Assembly: GCA_014284505.1 (NCBI GenBank)
Contig: JAAFYY010000001.1
Coordinates: 8,710,295-8,774,294 of the forward strand
DNA length: 64,000 nt
Origin: Streptacidiphilus sp. 4-A2
GTDB taxonomy: Bacteria > Actinomycetota > Actinomycetes > Streptomycetales > Streptomycetaceae
Direction: 5' to 3'
In this document: positions 49,376-59,022 of the stretch, piece after piece
How positions within the stretch are numbered: position 1 is the stretch's first letter
How the letters are laid out: each line of letters begins with the position of its first letter
Made by a program: the position numbers and the translations under genes
The notes under the pieces: generated by a model
Told to the model about the DNA's origin: nothing
Seen by the model: only the letters and a program-made list of their open reading frames with translations
The model's database searches: none

Positions 49376-51375
49376 GTGCCGGCCCGGTACCACCTTCGCT
49401 TCCAGATCCACCCCTCGGCCGACACCGCCGACACCCTCGCCGACGCCGTCGCGCTCGCGAAGTCCTGTGCCTCGGCCTCGGTGGACGAGGTGGTGCTGCT
49501 GCTCAACGCCGAGGAGCTGTACGGCGGGCACTCGGCCGGCGCGGACGAGGACGCCTGGTTCGAGACCGCGTCCCTGGCCCGCAGGGTGCTGCTGGACGCC
49601 GGGATCGAGGTCAGCCTCAACCCCTGGGTGACCGTCGGCCACGCCGACCGGGGCCGCCGCGACACCCTCGGCTTCGCCCCATGGTCTCCCCACCGGCCGG
49701 ACCGCCACCGCCCAGGCCTCCTTCGCCTGCCCCCGCTGGCGACGCTGGGTCGCCGGGCACTACGGCCGGTTCGCCGAACTCGGGTTCCGGGTGCTGTGGT
49801 CGAGGACGACTTCCGCTACCACAACCACGCACCACTGCACTGGGGCGGCGGTTTCGAACCGCTGATGCTCCAGCGGTTCGCGGAACTCACCGGCGAACAG
49901 CCCACCCGCGAGCAGCTGGTCGCCGCCGTCACCGCGCCAGGAACACCGCACCCGTGGCGCGCCCAAGCTCCAGCAGGTCTGGCGCACGGCCCAGTTGGAG
50001 GTCGCCCGACTGCTCTCCGAGACCGTCGCCGAGCGCTCCGCCGGGCGTTCCCAACTGGGGCTCATGAGCTCCTGGCTGGACACCACCTCGGTCGAAGGAC
50101 GCGACTGGCCCGCCCTGTTCGACGCCCTGGCCGTCAACGGCTGCGCCGCGCACCGCCCGCACTTCGCCCCCTACACCGACGCCCCCGGACGCGAACTCAG
50201 CTTCTCGGTATGGACCCTGGAACTCCAGCGGGCACTGCGCCCGGCCGGTGTCACCAGCGAACCGGAGATCGAGAACTGGCCGCACACCGCCTGGTCCAAG
50301 GCCGACACCCAGACCTGGTCGGAGATGGTCGCCGCGCAACTGGCCGGTTCCGACGCGCTGCTGCTCAACGTCCACCCCATGCACGCCAAGCGCGCCGACC
50401 GCTACCCCCAGGTCGGTGACCTCCTGCTGCGGTCACGACCGGCCCTGGACTGGATCGCCGACCGGCGGCCACGCGACCTGGTGACCGAAGGCGTGTACGT
50501 GCCCTTCAAACAGGACACAGCCACGCATGTGCACACCCGCACCGCCGACCTGGACGACATGGCGGCCGGTCCAGGCCCCGCCGCCGACTTCCTGCTCCGC
50601 TCCGGCGTCCCGATCACCGCCAACCCGGCCGCGGTGGCCGTGCTCTTCGGCCAGCTCGCCCGCGCCCTGTCCGACGACGAGCTGCGCCAGTTGCTCTCCG
50701 GGGGGCTGCTGCTGGACGGCGCCGCCGCCGTGGTCCTGGCCGAGCGCGGCTTCAGCCGACTGATCGGCCTGCGCGAGGCCGACTGGTCGGCCGGGAGCAG
50801 CAGACGGCCGACGGCCCCTACGCCGCCGAGGAGTTGCTGGAGGCGGACGACCCGGGCGCGGTCGGCATGCTGCTCAGCGTCAACGTGCAGCCCGCGCTGG
50901 CGCGGCTGGAACCGGTCGACACCGCTCGGCCGTGGACCCGGGTGGTCACCGCGCGCGGCGAGGAGTGGGGCGCGGGCCGCTACGGCTTCGTCAATGAGTT
51001 CGGTGGACGGGTCGCGGTGCTGGCGGCCACCGCCATCGACGAACTTCCCTACAGCGACGACGGCCAACGGCTGCTCCACACCATGATCCGCTTCCTGGAG
51101 GGCGACCACCCCCGCCTGCCGCTGGTCAGCGGCGGCCCCACCTCATCCCGCAGCTGACACAGGCGGGCAGCGGGCGCCGGCTGGCGGTCGCCAACGGCAG
51201 CGCCGACCCGGCGACCGTCCGGGTGAACATCCCTGCCGCACCGGCCCAGCCCAGAGCCACCTTGCTTGCTCCACTGGCACGGCCACGACCGGTGCCGCTG
51301 TCCGCGACGGGCTCGTGGGTGACCAGCCAACAGGAACTCAGCCACCGGGGCTGGCTGGTCCTCGACTGGCAGTAA
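49376..51375 (+). CDS. Putative intracellular glycoside hydrolase of unassigned family
   Basis: Last gene of the sugar operon, about 665 residues, no signal peptide. I start at GTG 49376 because GAGGAGG lies just before it. The N-terminal part looks like a TIM barrel (SVDEVVLLLNAEELYGGHSA, LLDAGIEVSLNPWVTVGHAD, LWVEDDFRYHNHAPLHWGG-type strand end with acidic residues). A middle part follows (FSVWTLELQRALRPAGVTSE, AQLAGSDALLLNVHPMHAKR), then an amidotransferase-like lobe and a small beta domain ending LSHRGWLVLDWQ. Frame changes near 49680, 49790, 49945, 50800 and 51140. The acidic EDDFRYHN is a candidate catalytic strand. Probably cleaves the imported oligosaccharide. Confidence 0.55.
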
Positions 51376-52183
51376 CCGGCAAGTCCGAACGGTATGTGTC
51401 GATGGTGCCACCGAAGCAACGGGTGCGTAGAGCTCCGAGGCGATGATGCCGAGTTTCGCGGACCCGACGAGCCTGGCGCTCCCGACCGTATTGTGCCAAG
51501 TCCTGCCGCTACGTCATTTTCCTTGCTCTGCCACCGTTCCCGTGCGGGCTTCCAAGACGGCGGTGCCAGGCCATGAGCGTGCTCGGGTGACCAGTCGGTG
51601 CCGGCGGTTCGTGTCCAAGCCCCAACTCGCCGCGCAACTGGTCGAGCGAGCAGGGTCGAGCGGACGAACACGGCCCGGTGGGCCCAAGCAGTGTGTCCGA
51701 TCGGACAGAGACGCACGTGAAGCCTCGACGTGGTGCGGGTTCATGGCTTCCACTGTTGAACAACCCCCTGCGGGATACACGAGAGACCGGCGTTATGGAG
51801 GTGATTGCCATGTGGTTCCCCCCTGATTGGTGAAAACTCCCACGGGGAGTGTCCGGACACCAGCCCACTCCCGGGCTGTCTCTCCACGCACTCCCTGAGA
51901 AGGACCGCCCACGGCTCCCGTACCGGGATTCATGGGCGGTCCTTCGACGTTGGTCACGCATCCCGGTGGTTCCGGGCGGCGGCTCCAGCGGGCGACGCGC
52001 GCTCAGCACGGACCCGCGCGTGCCGGCGCACCTTGATGCACACATTCGGCCTTCGGCGCCCCGGCGTGATCGGCCGAACCTATGACGCTGCTCAGCGGTC
52101 GTGCAGCCATGGCGGAACTCCGGTATCCGTGATGTCCGCCTGGCCGCACCCTCTGGCACGGATACCCAGGACGGAGATACGTC
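51376..52183. other. Gene-poor stretch with a possible transposase relic
   Basis: No intact gene. On the minus strand at about 51500-51700 the frames can be joined to read HRLVTPSTLMAWHRRL-like text, which resembles the start of an rve transposase, too decayed for certainty. An imperfect inverted repeat lies around CCCACGGGGAGTGTCC and CCGCCCACGG (51838-51910). The FAD reductase promoter must lie between about 52050 and 52170. Confidence 0.35.
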
Positions 52184-53564
52184 ATGACCGGTTCGCAGGA
52201 AATCGAAGAAGTCGACCTGCTGGTGGTCGGCGGCGGCAAAGCCGGGAAGTCCCTGGCGATGGACAGGGCGAAGGCCGGGCAGCGGGTGGCGATGGTGGAA
52301 CGCAGGTGGATCGGCGGTACCTGCATCAACGTCGCCTGCGTGCCCACCAAGACACTTGTGGCGGCCGCCCGGGTACTGCGCCAGGCGCGGCGCGCCCGGG
52401 ATTTCGGCATCACTGGCGAACGGCCCGCCATTGACGTCGACCTGCTCCGCAAGCACAAGGAGACGGTGGTCGAGGGCTTCGTCGAGGGGCAGCACAAGGC
52501 ATTCATCGGTTCCGGCATGGACCTGCTGCTGGGGACGGCCCGGTTCACCGGCCCACGCACCGTGGAAGTCGCGCTCAACGACGGTGGCACCCGCGAGTTG
52601 CGCGGTGTCGACGTGCTGATCAACACCGGGATGAGGCCCTGGCTGCCGCCCGTTCCCGGGCTGGCCGAGGCGCATGTCCTCACCAGCGAGAGCATGTTGG
52701 ACCTCAACGCACTGCCCGCCACGATCATCGTGCTGGGCGGCGGCTACATCGGTACCGAGTTCGCCCAGATGCTCAGCGCTTTCGGCGTCGAGGTCACCTT
52801 GCTGGAGCGCGGGCCGCACATCCTCAGCCGCGAGGACGCGGACATCGCCCAGGAGGTGGCCGGCGTCTTCGCCGCCGAGGGGATTACCGTGCTCACCTCG
52901 GCGGCGGTCGCCAGAGTGGCCCGAAACTCCGACGGTACCGTGACGGTGACCCTGGACGACGGGCGGAAGTTGACGGCTGACGACCTGCTTGCCGCTGTCG
53001 GGCGTACTCCGGCCACCGCCGCGTTGGGCCTGGAGGCCGCGGGGTGGAGACCGACGGCCGCGGGTTCGTGGTGACCGACGAGTACTTGCGCACCACCGCT
53101 GACCACACGTGGGCCGCGGGCGACATCACCGGTGGTCCGCAGTTCACCCACCTGTCCTGGCACGACTACCGGGTGATCAAGCGGAATCTGGCAGGGGAAC
53201 TGGTCTCCACCAAGGACCGTCTGGTCCCGCATACCGTCTTCCTCGCACCGGAACTGGCACGCGTGGGGCTGAGCGAGAGTCAGGCTGCCGCCGCCGGGTA
53301 CAACGTCCGGGTCGCCCGGATCCCCGTCGCGGTCATCCGCGGGCCAGGATCCTGCGCGAGACGACCGGGGTGTGGAAGGCGGTGATCGACGCCGATACCG
53401 ACCTGATCCTCGGCGCGACACTGTTCGGTCCTGAGGCCGGGGAATCGATCACCACCGTTCAGACAGCCATGCTGGGGCAGCTGCCGTACACCGCGGTGCG
53501 GGACATGATCATCAATCATCCCACCATGACCGAGGGTCTCAACATTCTGCTCGACACCCTCTGA
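52184..53564 (+). CDS. FAD-dependent pyridine nucleotide-disulfide oxidoreductase (mercuric reductase-like)
   Basis: Homodimeric flavoenzyme of about 460 residues. FAD site LLVVGGGKAGKSLAMDRAKA, redox-active disulfide GGTCINVACVPTKT (Cys pair spaced as in lipoamide dehydrogenase/MerA), NAD(P) site IIVLGGGYIGTEFAQMLSAF, second FAD motif TWAAGDITGGPQFTHL. The dimer interface domain ends TMTEGLNILLDTL, but the catalytic His-Glu pair of lipoamide dehydrogenases is not in the usual HPTxxE form (NHPTMTEGL is present). Frame changes near 53045 and 53335. GGAGATACGTC precedes the ATG. No Hg-specific C-terminal CC is seen, so substrate is open. Confidence 0.75.
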
Positions 53565-53577
53565 GCACCGCTCCTCG

Positions 53578-53619
53578 AAACGGCCGGCCGGGCCGGCAGT
53601 CAGGCCGGGCCGGCCGTTT
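53578..53619. terminator. Terminator after the FAD reductase
   Basis: AAACGGCCGGCC...GGCCGGCCGTTT: 12-bp arms plus further GC pairs, with A- and T-tracts on the outside, so it may work in both directions. Confidence 0.75.
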
Positions 53620-53761
53620 CGACGTGCACGTCGGACCGCTCGGGCCGGCGATGCTAACCATCAAGGACGACCAAGGCGGTTGCTCTCCCTTCGGCTAACC
53701 GGTAAAGTCCATCTTGCAGGTTAGTCAGTCGGCCAGGAGTCAAAGTTCGGAAACGGATGTG

Positions 53762-54247
53762 ATGATCATGGGGACGACCTCGAACGGGTCCCTGAAGTCT
53801 TTGCGTGGCGGGCATGTCGGGGTCAATGTGACCGATCTCGACCGCTCGCTCGACTTCTACGTGCGCGTGTTCGGCTTCGACATGGTGGGCTCGTCCGCAC
53901 CCGGGACTCCTCCCGGCCGCCGTCATGCCTTCCTGGCCCGTGAAGGCCGGATTCTGGTCACGCTGTGGCAGCAGGCCGATGTTCCCTACGCGAGCCGGGC
54001 CGCGGGGATGCACCACCTCTCCTTCGAAGTCGACACCATCGAGGAGGTCCAGGCAGCCGAGCGGGTGCTGCGGGAGATCGGGACGCCCTTCCAGTACGAC
54101 GGTGTGGTGCCGCATGCCGAGGCTGCGGACTCGGGCGGCATCTTCTTCAGCGACCCCGACGGGACCCGGCTGGAGATCTTCACGGCTCACGGCGCGTCCG
54201 GGCAGGACGCGCCAGTCGAGTCGGCGCCCACCTGCGGATTCTTCTGA
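53762..54247 (+). CDS. VOC-superfamily (glyoxalase/dioxygenase-fold) protein
   Basis: About 161 residues. Two beta-alpha-beta-beta-beta units: HVGVNVTDLDRSLDFYVRVF (metal-ligand His at the first strand) and MHHLSFEVDTIEEVQAAERV, ending SGGIFFSDPDGTRLEIFTAH (Glu ligand). Start ATG 53762 (MIMGTTS); the frame is open to 53714 but a ribosome-binding site is unclear. The next gene starts 7 bases after the stop, so they form an operon. Substrate unknown. Confidence 0.8.
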   Translation: MIMGTTSNGSLKSLRGGHVGVNVTDLDRSLDFYVRVFGFDMVGSSAPGTPPGRRHAFLAREGRILVTLWQQADVPYASRAAGMHHLSFEVDTIEEVQAAERVLREIGTPFQYDGVVPHAEAADSGGIFFSDPDGTRLEIFTAHGASGQDAPVESAPTCGFF

Positions 54248-54254
54248 GCGCGCG

Positions 54255-55159
54255 ATGACCTCGGAAACCGGTGCGTACCACCGCGGGGAACTGGCTGTTC
54301 AGGGGGCGATGGGGGAGACCGGGCGGGCCCAGCACCTCAGCCGCAGCATTCGGAAGACCGTCCCGGCAGTCGCCGCTCGGTTCCTGGCGGAACGCCGGTT
54401 CGTGGTCGTTGGTGCCGCGGACGCGCTGGGACGTATGTGGGCGACGGTCCTCGTCGGGGAGCCGGGATTCCTGGCCACGCCCGACGGGGCACGGTGACCG
54501 TCGCGGCCGTGCCCAGTCCCGGTGACCCGCTCACCGCGGCCCTCGCGGGGTCCGCTCGGGTCGGCACGATCGCGCTCGAGCCGGCCACGCGGCGGCGGAT
54601 GCGGCTCAATGGCACCTCTGCCCCGGCGGCCGACGGCTCAGGCCTCGTCATCACGGTCGAGCAGGTGTTCTCCAACTGTCCCAAGTACATACAGCGGCGC
54701 GACCCCGGCCCAGCGAGGACCGCCGACCTGGGGCGGAGATGGTCCAGGAAGCATGAGCTGACGGAGCATCACGGCGCCCTGATCGCTTCGGCGGACACGT
54801 TCTTCATGGCCACCGCCGACGACCAGGGCAACGCCGATGCCTCCCATCGGGGAGGGAACCCCGGCTTCGTCCAGGTCCTGTCGCCGACGCGACTGCGATG
54901 GCCGGAGTACCAGGGCAACGCGGCCTACATGACCCTTGGCAACCTGGAACTCAACCCGGCGGCAGGGGTGGTGTTCCCCGACTGGGAGACCGGAACGCTG
55001 CTCCTGCTGACCGGTACCGCTTGCACCGACTGGGACTCCCGGAGCGGCCCCGGTGTCGTCTTCACACTCACCGAGGCCGTCGAGATCGCCGGCGGCCTTC
55101 CGTTCCCTTGGACGCCTCCCGAGTACTCGCCGTCCAATCCTGAGCTCCCCGCCGCATAG
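54255..55159 (+). CDS. Pyridoxamine 5'-phosphate oxidase-like flavin/F420-binding protein
   Basis: About 300 residues. The N-terminal part (FLAERRFVVVGAADALGRMW, VLVGEPGFLATPDG) and the main split-barrel (FFMATADDQGNADASHRGG, PGFVQVLSPTRLRWPEYQGN, MTLGNLELNPAAGVVFPDWE) match the PPOX-type FMN/F420-binding fold fused to a short leading domain. One frame change near 54497. Probably an oxidoreductase working with the VOC protein immediately upstream. Confidence 0.7.
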
Positions 55160-55183
55160 TCCGGGGCGAGGGACGGGGCTGAG

Positions 55184-56011
55184 TCACACAAGTCCGACCA
55201 GGTCGGCGCTGCGCTCCCAGAGCAGGCGGGCCAGCGCCGCGTCCTCCGCCTGGGGGTTGTTCCTCCTGGCCGGCTTTGTCTTCTCGTAGTAGGTGCCTGA
55301 CTGCCAGTCGACCGCGGGTGTCCCCTCGGCGAGCCGGACCAACGGGCGGGCGCCCCGGTCGGGGCTCTGCAGGAAGGCCCTGCCCACCGGGTTGCGGTAG
55401 ACGAACCGCATGAAGCTGGTGCTGTCCGAGGCGAAGCCGGTGGCGATGGCTCCCGGATGGAAGGCTGCTGAGGACAGCCCGCGGCCGTGGAAGCGGTCGT
55501 GGAGCTCCCTGGTGAACAGGATGTTCTCCAACTTCGTGTCGCCGTAGGCCTTGTGCGGAGTGAAGCGGGTGTCGTTGTTCAGGTCCTCGATGTCGATCCT
55601 GCCGAACAGTCGGGCCCCCGAACTGGAGGTCTGGATGACCGAGGCCCGGCTGCCGAGCAGCCTGTCCATGAGCAGGTTGGTCAGCAGAAATGGTGCCAGG
55701 TGGTTGACCTGGAGGGTCTTCTCGAACCCGTCGACGGTCCTGGTGCGGTCCCCGAAGACGCCCCCGGCGTTGTTGACCAGCACGTCGATCCGAGGGTAGC
55801 CCGCGTCAAGATCGGCGGCCAGCTTACGGACCGCCGCCAGACTGGTGAAATCGGCGATGAAGAAGTCGCTGTCCAGTTCCCTGGCGACGGCCTGGGTCTT
55901 CTCGGGCGACCGGCCCACCACGACCACGGTGTGGCCGGACGCTCGGAGCCGTCGCGCTCCTGCGGCTCCGATGCCGTCGCTGGCACCGGTGATGACGATG
56001 ATCTTGGACAT
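55184..56011 (-). CDS. Short-chain dehydrogenase/reductase
   Basis: Intact 275-residue SDR. Cofactor motif TGASDGIG, structural NNAG, catalytic Ser in IQTSSSGARLFG and YGDTK (YxxxK). The VVVVGRSPEK turn after the second strand suggests NADP(H) preference. Closest in layout to retinol/protochlorophyllide-like SDRs of actinobacteria. Convergent with the PPOX gene; 24 bases separate the stops. Confidence 0.85.
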   Translation of the reverse strand: MSKIIVITGASDGIGAAGARRLRASGHTVVVVGRSPEKTQAVARELDSDFFIADFTSLAAVRKLAADLDAGYPRIDVLVNNAGGVFGDRTRTVDGFEKTLQVNHLAPFLLTNLLMDRLLGSRASVIQTSSSGARLFGRIDIEDLNNDTRFTPHKAYGDTKLENILFTRELHDRFHGRGLSSAAFHPGAIATGFASDSTSFMRFVYRNPVGRAFLQSPDRGARPLVRLAEGTPAVDWQSGTYYEKTKPARRNNPQAEDAALARLLWERSADLVGLV

Positions 56012-56242
56012 GGTCCGTCCTTCGTTTGCTTGGTCTGACTTTTCGGACCACGCGGCCCGGCAAGTCCCCGGCCCGGCAATCGCGACTCCTTATGCGGCCT
56101 CGCCCGAGCAGGCCTGCATCTTCCATGGGTAGGTGCTCCGGCGCGTGGAGGCCACCCAGATGACCTCCACGCGCCGATCGGTCGATGCCGACCGGGGCCC
56201 CACTCCAGGAACTGCCCCTGCTGACCGACGGCATCTGGACGA

Positions 56243-56350
56243 CCCACAGGCCGCCGACGGCCCACAGGCCGCCGACGGCCCACAGGCCGCCGACGGCCCA
56301 CAGGCCGCCGACGGCCCACAGGCCGCCGACGGCCCACAGGCCGCCGACCG
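56243..56350. repeat. 18-bp minisatellite, six copies
   Basis: Unit CCCACAGGCCGCCGACGG repeated six times without indels; only the last unit differs (one base). It lies between the SDR and NIPSNAP genes. It is open in several frames (for example AADGPQ repeated on the plus strand), but no gene structure surrounds it. Confidence 0.9.
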
Positions 56351-56435
56351 CCCACGGACTGCCGACGCAGGCCCGGACCCGGGTACGACCTCCGAATGAG
56401 GTGCCGGGTCCGGGCCGCTCTATCGGTATTCGGCG

Positions 56436-56773
56436 TTACACACCGTCGCGTAGCAGGTCCACGGCCTGCTCGGTCAGTTCGATGGCCACCGCGTGATAGC
56501 TCTCGATCCTGCTGACAACCCCCTCAGCCGGGCCCTGGAACCACGCGTCGCTGGAGTAGAACGCCCCTCCTGCTCGCGCATGACTTCGAGCGAGGGGAAC
56601 GCCCGCACGAGGTACAGGTCCGTGTGGCCGTCTATCTCGGACTTCGAAACGCTGAAGGCGACCACATCCAGGCCGGCTTTGCGCAACAGCGGGATCGCCT
56701 CTTCGCGGACGATTCGCACGTAGTCGTCCGTCGTCCCAGGCTTCAGGCGGTAGGTACGGAAGTCGATGAACAT
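56436..56773 (-). CDS. NIPSNAP-family protein
   Basis: About 112 residues, alpha/beta ferredoxin-like fold. Starts MFIDFRTYRLKPGTTDDYVR and has TDLYLVRAFPSLEVMREQE, then after a frame change near 56572 AFYSSDAWFQGPAEGVVSRI. Small NIPSNAP proteins in bacteria often sit with aromatic-degradation or redox genes; activity is unknown. GAAGGAAA lies upstream of the ATG. Confidence 0.75.
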
Positions 56774-57235
56774 CAGTAGTTTCCTTCCTCGGGTGAAGTG
56801 GCTCGCACAGCGAGAACCCGACAGTCGTGGCCGCGAACGGGGCCGGGCTCGCGAGAGCCCTGGCAGTGGCGCGATGTACGGGGCCACGCAGGCTGTCGTG
56901 ATCAAGTCTGGGTCCACCTGCCAGGCCTGTCCAGCCGAAGTCCGGCCTGCCCAACGGGTGGGTTCTCCTGTAACTGCCGTATATAAAAGGGTTGTTGACG
57001 GGCACTCATATTGGCGCCCTGCCCACGGGGCCGGTGCGGGCACCCTTGTTTGCCCGTTCGGTCACCAGGTGCAATGTGCCAGGGATGCCCGGGCCCGTGA
57101 CGCGATGCCGGCGAATCAAAATGACGAACAGTCAACTTGGAAGCCAGTTGCGCCCGGCCGGAGTTGGGACGGGCTGCCGGCCGGACCTGACGGCAGCAGG
57201 GGCGGTGGTGCGGGTGCGGTTCGAAGCCCCAAGGG
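56774..57235. promoter_or_regulatory. Intergenic region with an AT-rich promoter-like patch
   Basis: No gene supported. At 56978-56999 the sequence is unusually AT-rich (CGTATATAAAAGGGTTGTTGAC). Read on the minus strand this offers TTATAT as a -10 and GTCAAC as a weak -35 for the NIPSNAP gene, about 200 bases upstream of its start. Confidence 0.35.
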
Positions 57236-58189
57236 CTAGCCGGCGGCACGCCGGGTGAGGAGAACCTGGGCCGAGTCGCGATTGACGGCGGCCAGCGCGC
57301 GGCGCCGCCGCCCAGATGGTCGTCCAGGTTGCCGGTGAACCGCTGGACCAGTTCGGTGGTCGCGTAGGGCCAATCGCTGCCGTACAGGATGTGCCCGGGC
57401 CGGGCCAGGGCGAGCAGGCTGGGAAGATTGGTGGGGCTGGCGGCAAGCGCGGTGTCGAAGTAGAAGCGGCTGAACTGGTCGAGCAGGAAGTCGGCCGAGG
57501 GCTGGCCGCCTGCGGCCTGTGCGACGGTCGCGGCGATCCGGTGGGCCGCGTAGGGCAGGAAGCCCCCTGCGTGCGCGAGGATGAACGAGATCTGCGGATG
57601 CCGGGCAGTGCTGCCGGACAGCACCAGGTCGGTGGCCGCCCTGGTGGTGTCCAGCAGATAGTCCTCGCTGTAGCCCGGGACGCCGGGCAGTGCCGCGCAG
57701 GCCAGGCCCCGGGGTGGACGAAGGCCACCGCGCCGCGCCTGTCCAGCTCGGCCAGGACCGGAGCGAACTTCTCGTGGCCCAGGTAGTCGCCGTGGACGTT
57801 GGCCAGCAGGGCGACGCCGTCGGCGTGCAGGTGGTCGAAGGCGTAGGCGATCTCCTCCAGCGCTGCGCCCACGTCCGGCAGCGGGAGGGTGGCGAAGAAA
57901 CCGAAGCGCTCCGGATGCTGCCGCACGACAGCAGCGGTGTACTCGTTGAGCTCGCGGCCAGGCGGGGGCGTCCTCGCCCTGGGCGAGCTGGGTGCCGGGC
58001 GTCGAGGTCGACAGGATCCCCGGCCTATGGCGAACCGGTCCATCAGTGCGAGCGCCTGGTCGACACTCCAGGACGGGAGGGGACGCCGCCCGCGTCGGTG
58101 AACCCGTTGGCGAGCAGGTGGTCGCGGTAGAACGGGGGCACAACGTGCTGGTGGACATCGATTCGTGCAGTCGTCGATGTTGACCGCAT
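57236..58189 (-). CDS. Amidohydrolase 2 family protein (ACMSD-like decarboxylase/hydrolase)
   Basis: Metal-dependent TIM-barrel enzyme of about 315 residues. ATG 58189 follows GGAGG. Metal site IDVHQHVVPPFY, then ELNEYTAAVVRQHPERFGFF, FVHPGAW, ISFILAHAGGFLPYAAHRIA and YGSDWPYAT (last metal Asp), all in the usual order. Frame changes near 58090, 58020-57960, 57700 and 57300; the end reads NRDSAQVLLTRRAAG. The family includes ACMSD, gamma-resorcylate decarboxylase and related aromatic-ring enzymes, consistent with neighbouring NIPSNAP, SDR and VOC genes. Confidence 0.75.
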
Positions 58190-58434
58190 GGTGTGGTACC
58201 TCCATGGTTCTGCGGTTCCGAAGCGCGGCTGGGAAAGGGACGGCGACGCGCCGGGTGTGATTGTCGCGACCGGCCGACGTGGTGCGGATCCTGTGCCCCG
58301 GGCCCGCCGTACGTACGGGCGGAGTACCTCCGCACCTGCCCGTACGCCGGCTGGGATTCGTCAGTCGGGCCGCAGAATTGCCGCTTCGCCGCGCATGTGG
58401 GGCCGACGGGTTCTGCCGGTCGGACGGAAGCCGA

Positions 58435-58824
58435 CTACCAGGTTTCGAACGTGGGGCTGCCCGCTGAGCCCTCCGTGCCGATACCGATTCCGGAGTCGCT
58501 GTTGTACCAGACAGTCCCGATGTACTGCCCGTCGCCCTCGGAGAGCACGATCATCGTGTTCTGGCCGTAGGTGTTGACGGGTTCCCAGAAGCAGGAGTTG
58601 GCCGGCGCGGACGCGTGGGTTTCTCCGGTGAACCCGTCCTTGCCCGTGGGAAGAACGTCGAACTGCGCGTCGTAGCCGCCCCCGGCGCAGAGCTGCACCC
58701 AGCCGTTCTGGATGGTTGAGGCCTCGGGTGAGGCTCCCAGGGACACGGCGGTTGCGCCCATCAGTGCCACAGCGGTGACCGGCACCAGTACTCGCCTGAG
58801 CGCCCTTTTGAATGTCATCATCAT
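58435..58824 (-). CDS. Small secreted protein of unknown function
   Basis: 129 residues. GAAAGGG precedes three consecutive ATGs (58824 first). Signal peptide RRVLVPVTAVALMGATAVSL. The mature 95 residues are beta-rich with two Cys (WVQLCAGGGYDAQFDVLPTG; APANSCFWEPVNTYGQNTMI) and end IGTEGSAGSPTFETW. Resembles small secreted hypothetical proteins of Streptomyces; no function known to me. Confidence 0.7.
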   Translation of the reverse strand: MMMTFKRALRRVLVPVTAVALMGATAVSLGASPEASTIQNGWVQLCAGGGYDAQFDVLPTGKDGFTGETHASAPANSCFWEPVNTYGQNTMIVLSEGDGQYIGTVWYNSDSGIGIGTEGSAGSPTFETW

Positions 58825-59022
58825 CCCTTTCGTAGATGTCCATGGCCCGTCCGGAGCCATGAATTGGTGATTCAACGTGATCAACGTCGACCGCGACAAG
58901 GAAACTGACGGACGATGCCTGATGCACCAACGTGATCGGGCCGGAAGGGCACATCATGAGGCCCGGCCAAGGCGCCCGTGGGCGCGAACGTCGCTGGGGA
59001 ACCTCCGAAGTGACGGGTTCGG

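Noticed and set aside
55681..56355. Minus-strand reading starting in the minisatellite and covering the SDR gene start
   Set aside because: Different frame from the SDR, whose motifs start cleanly at 56011; the extra N-terminus is repeat translation.
56133..56399. Plus-strand reading with AADGPQ repeats
   Set aside because: Only the minisatellite in one of several open frames; no ribosome-binding site or domain.
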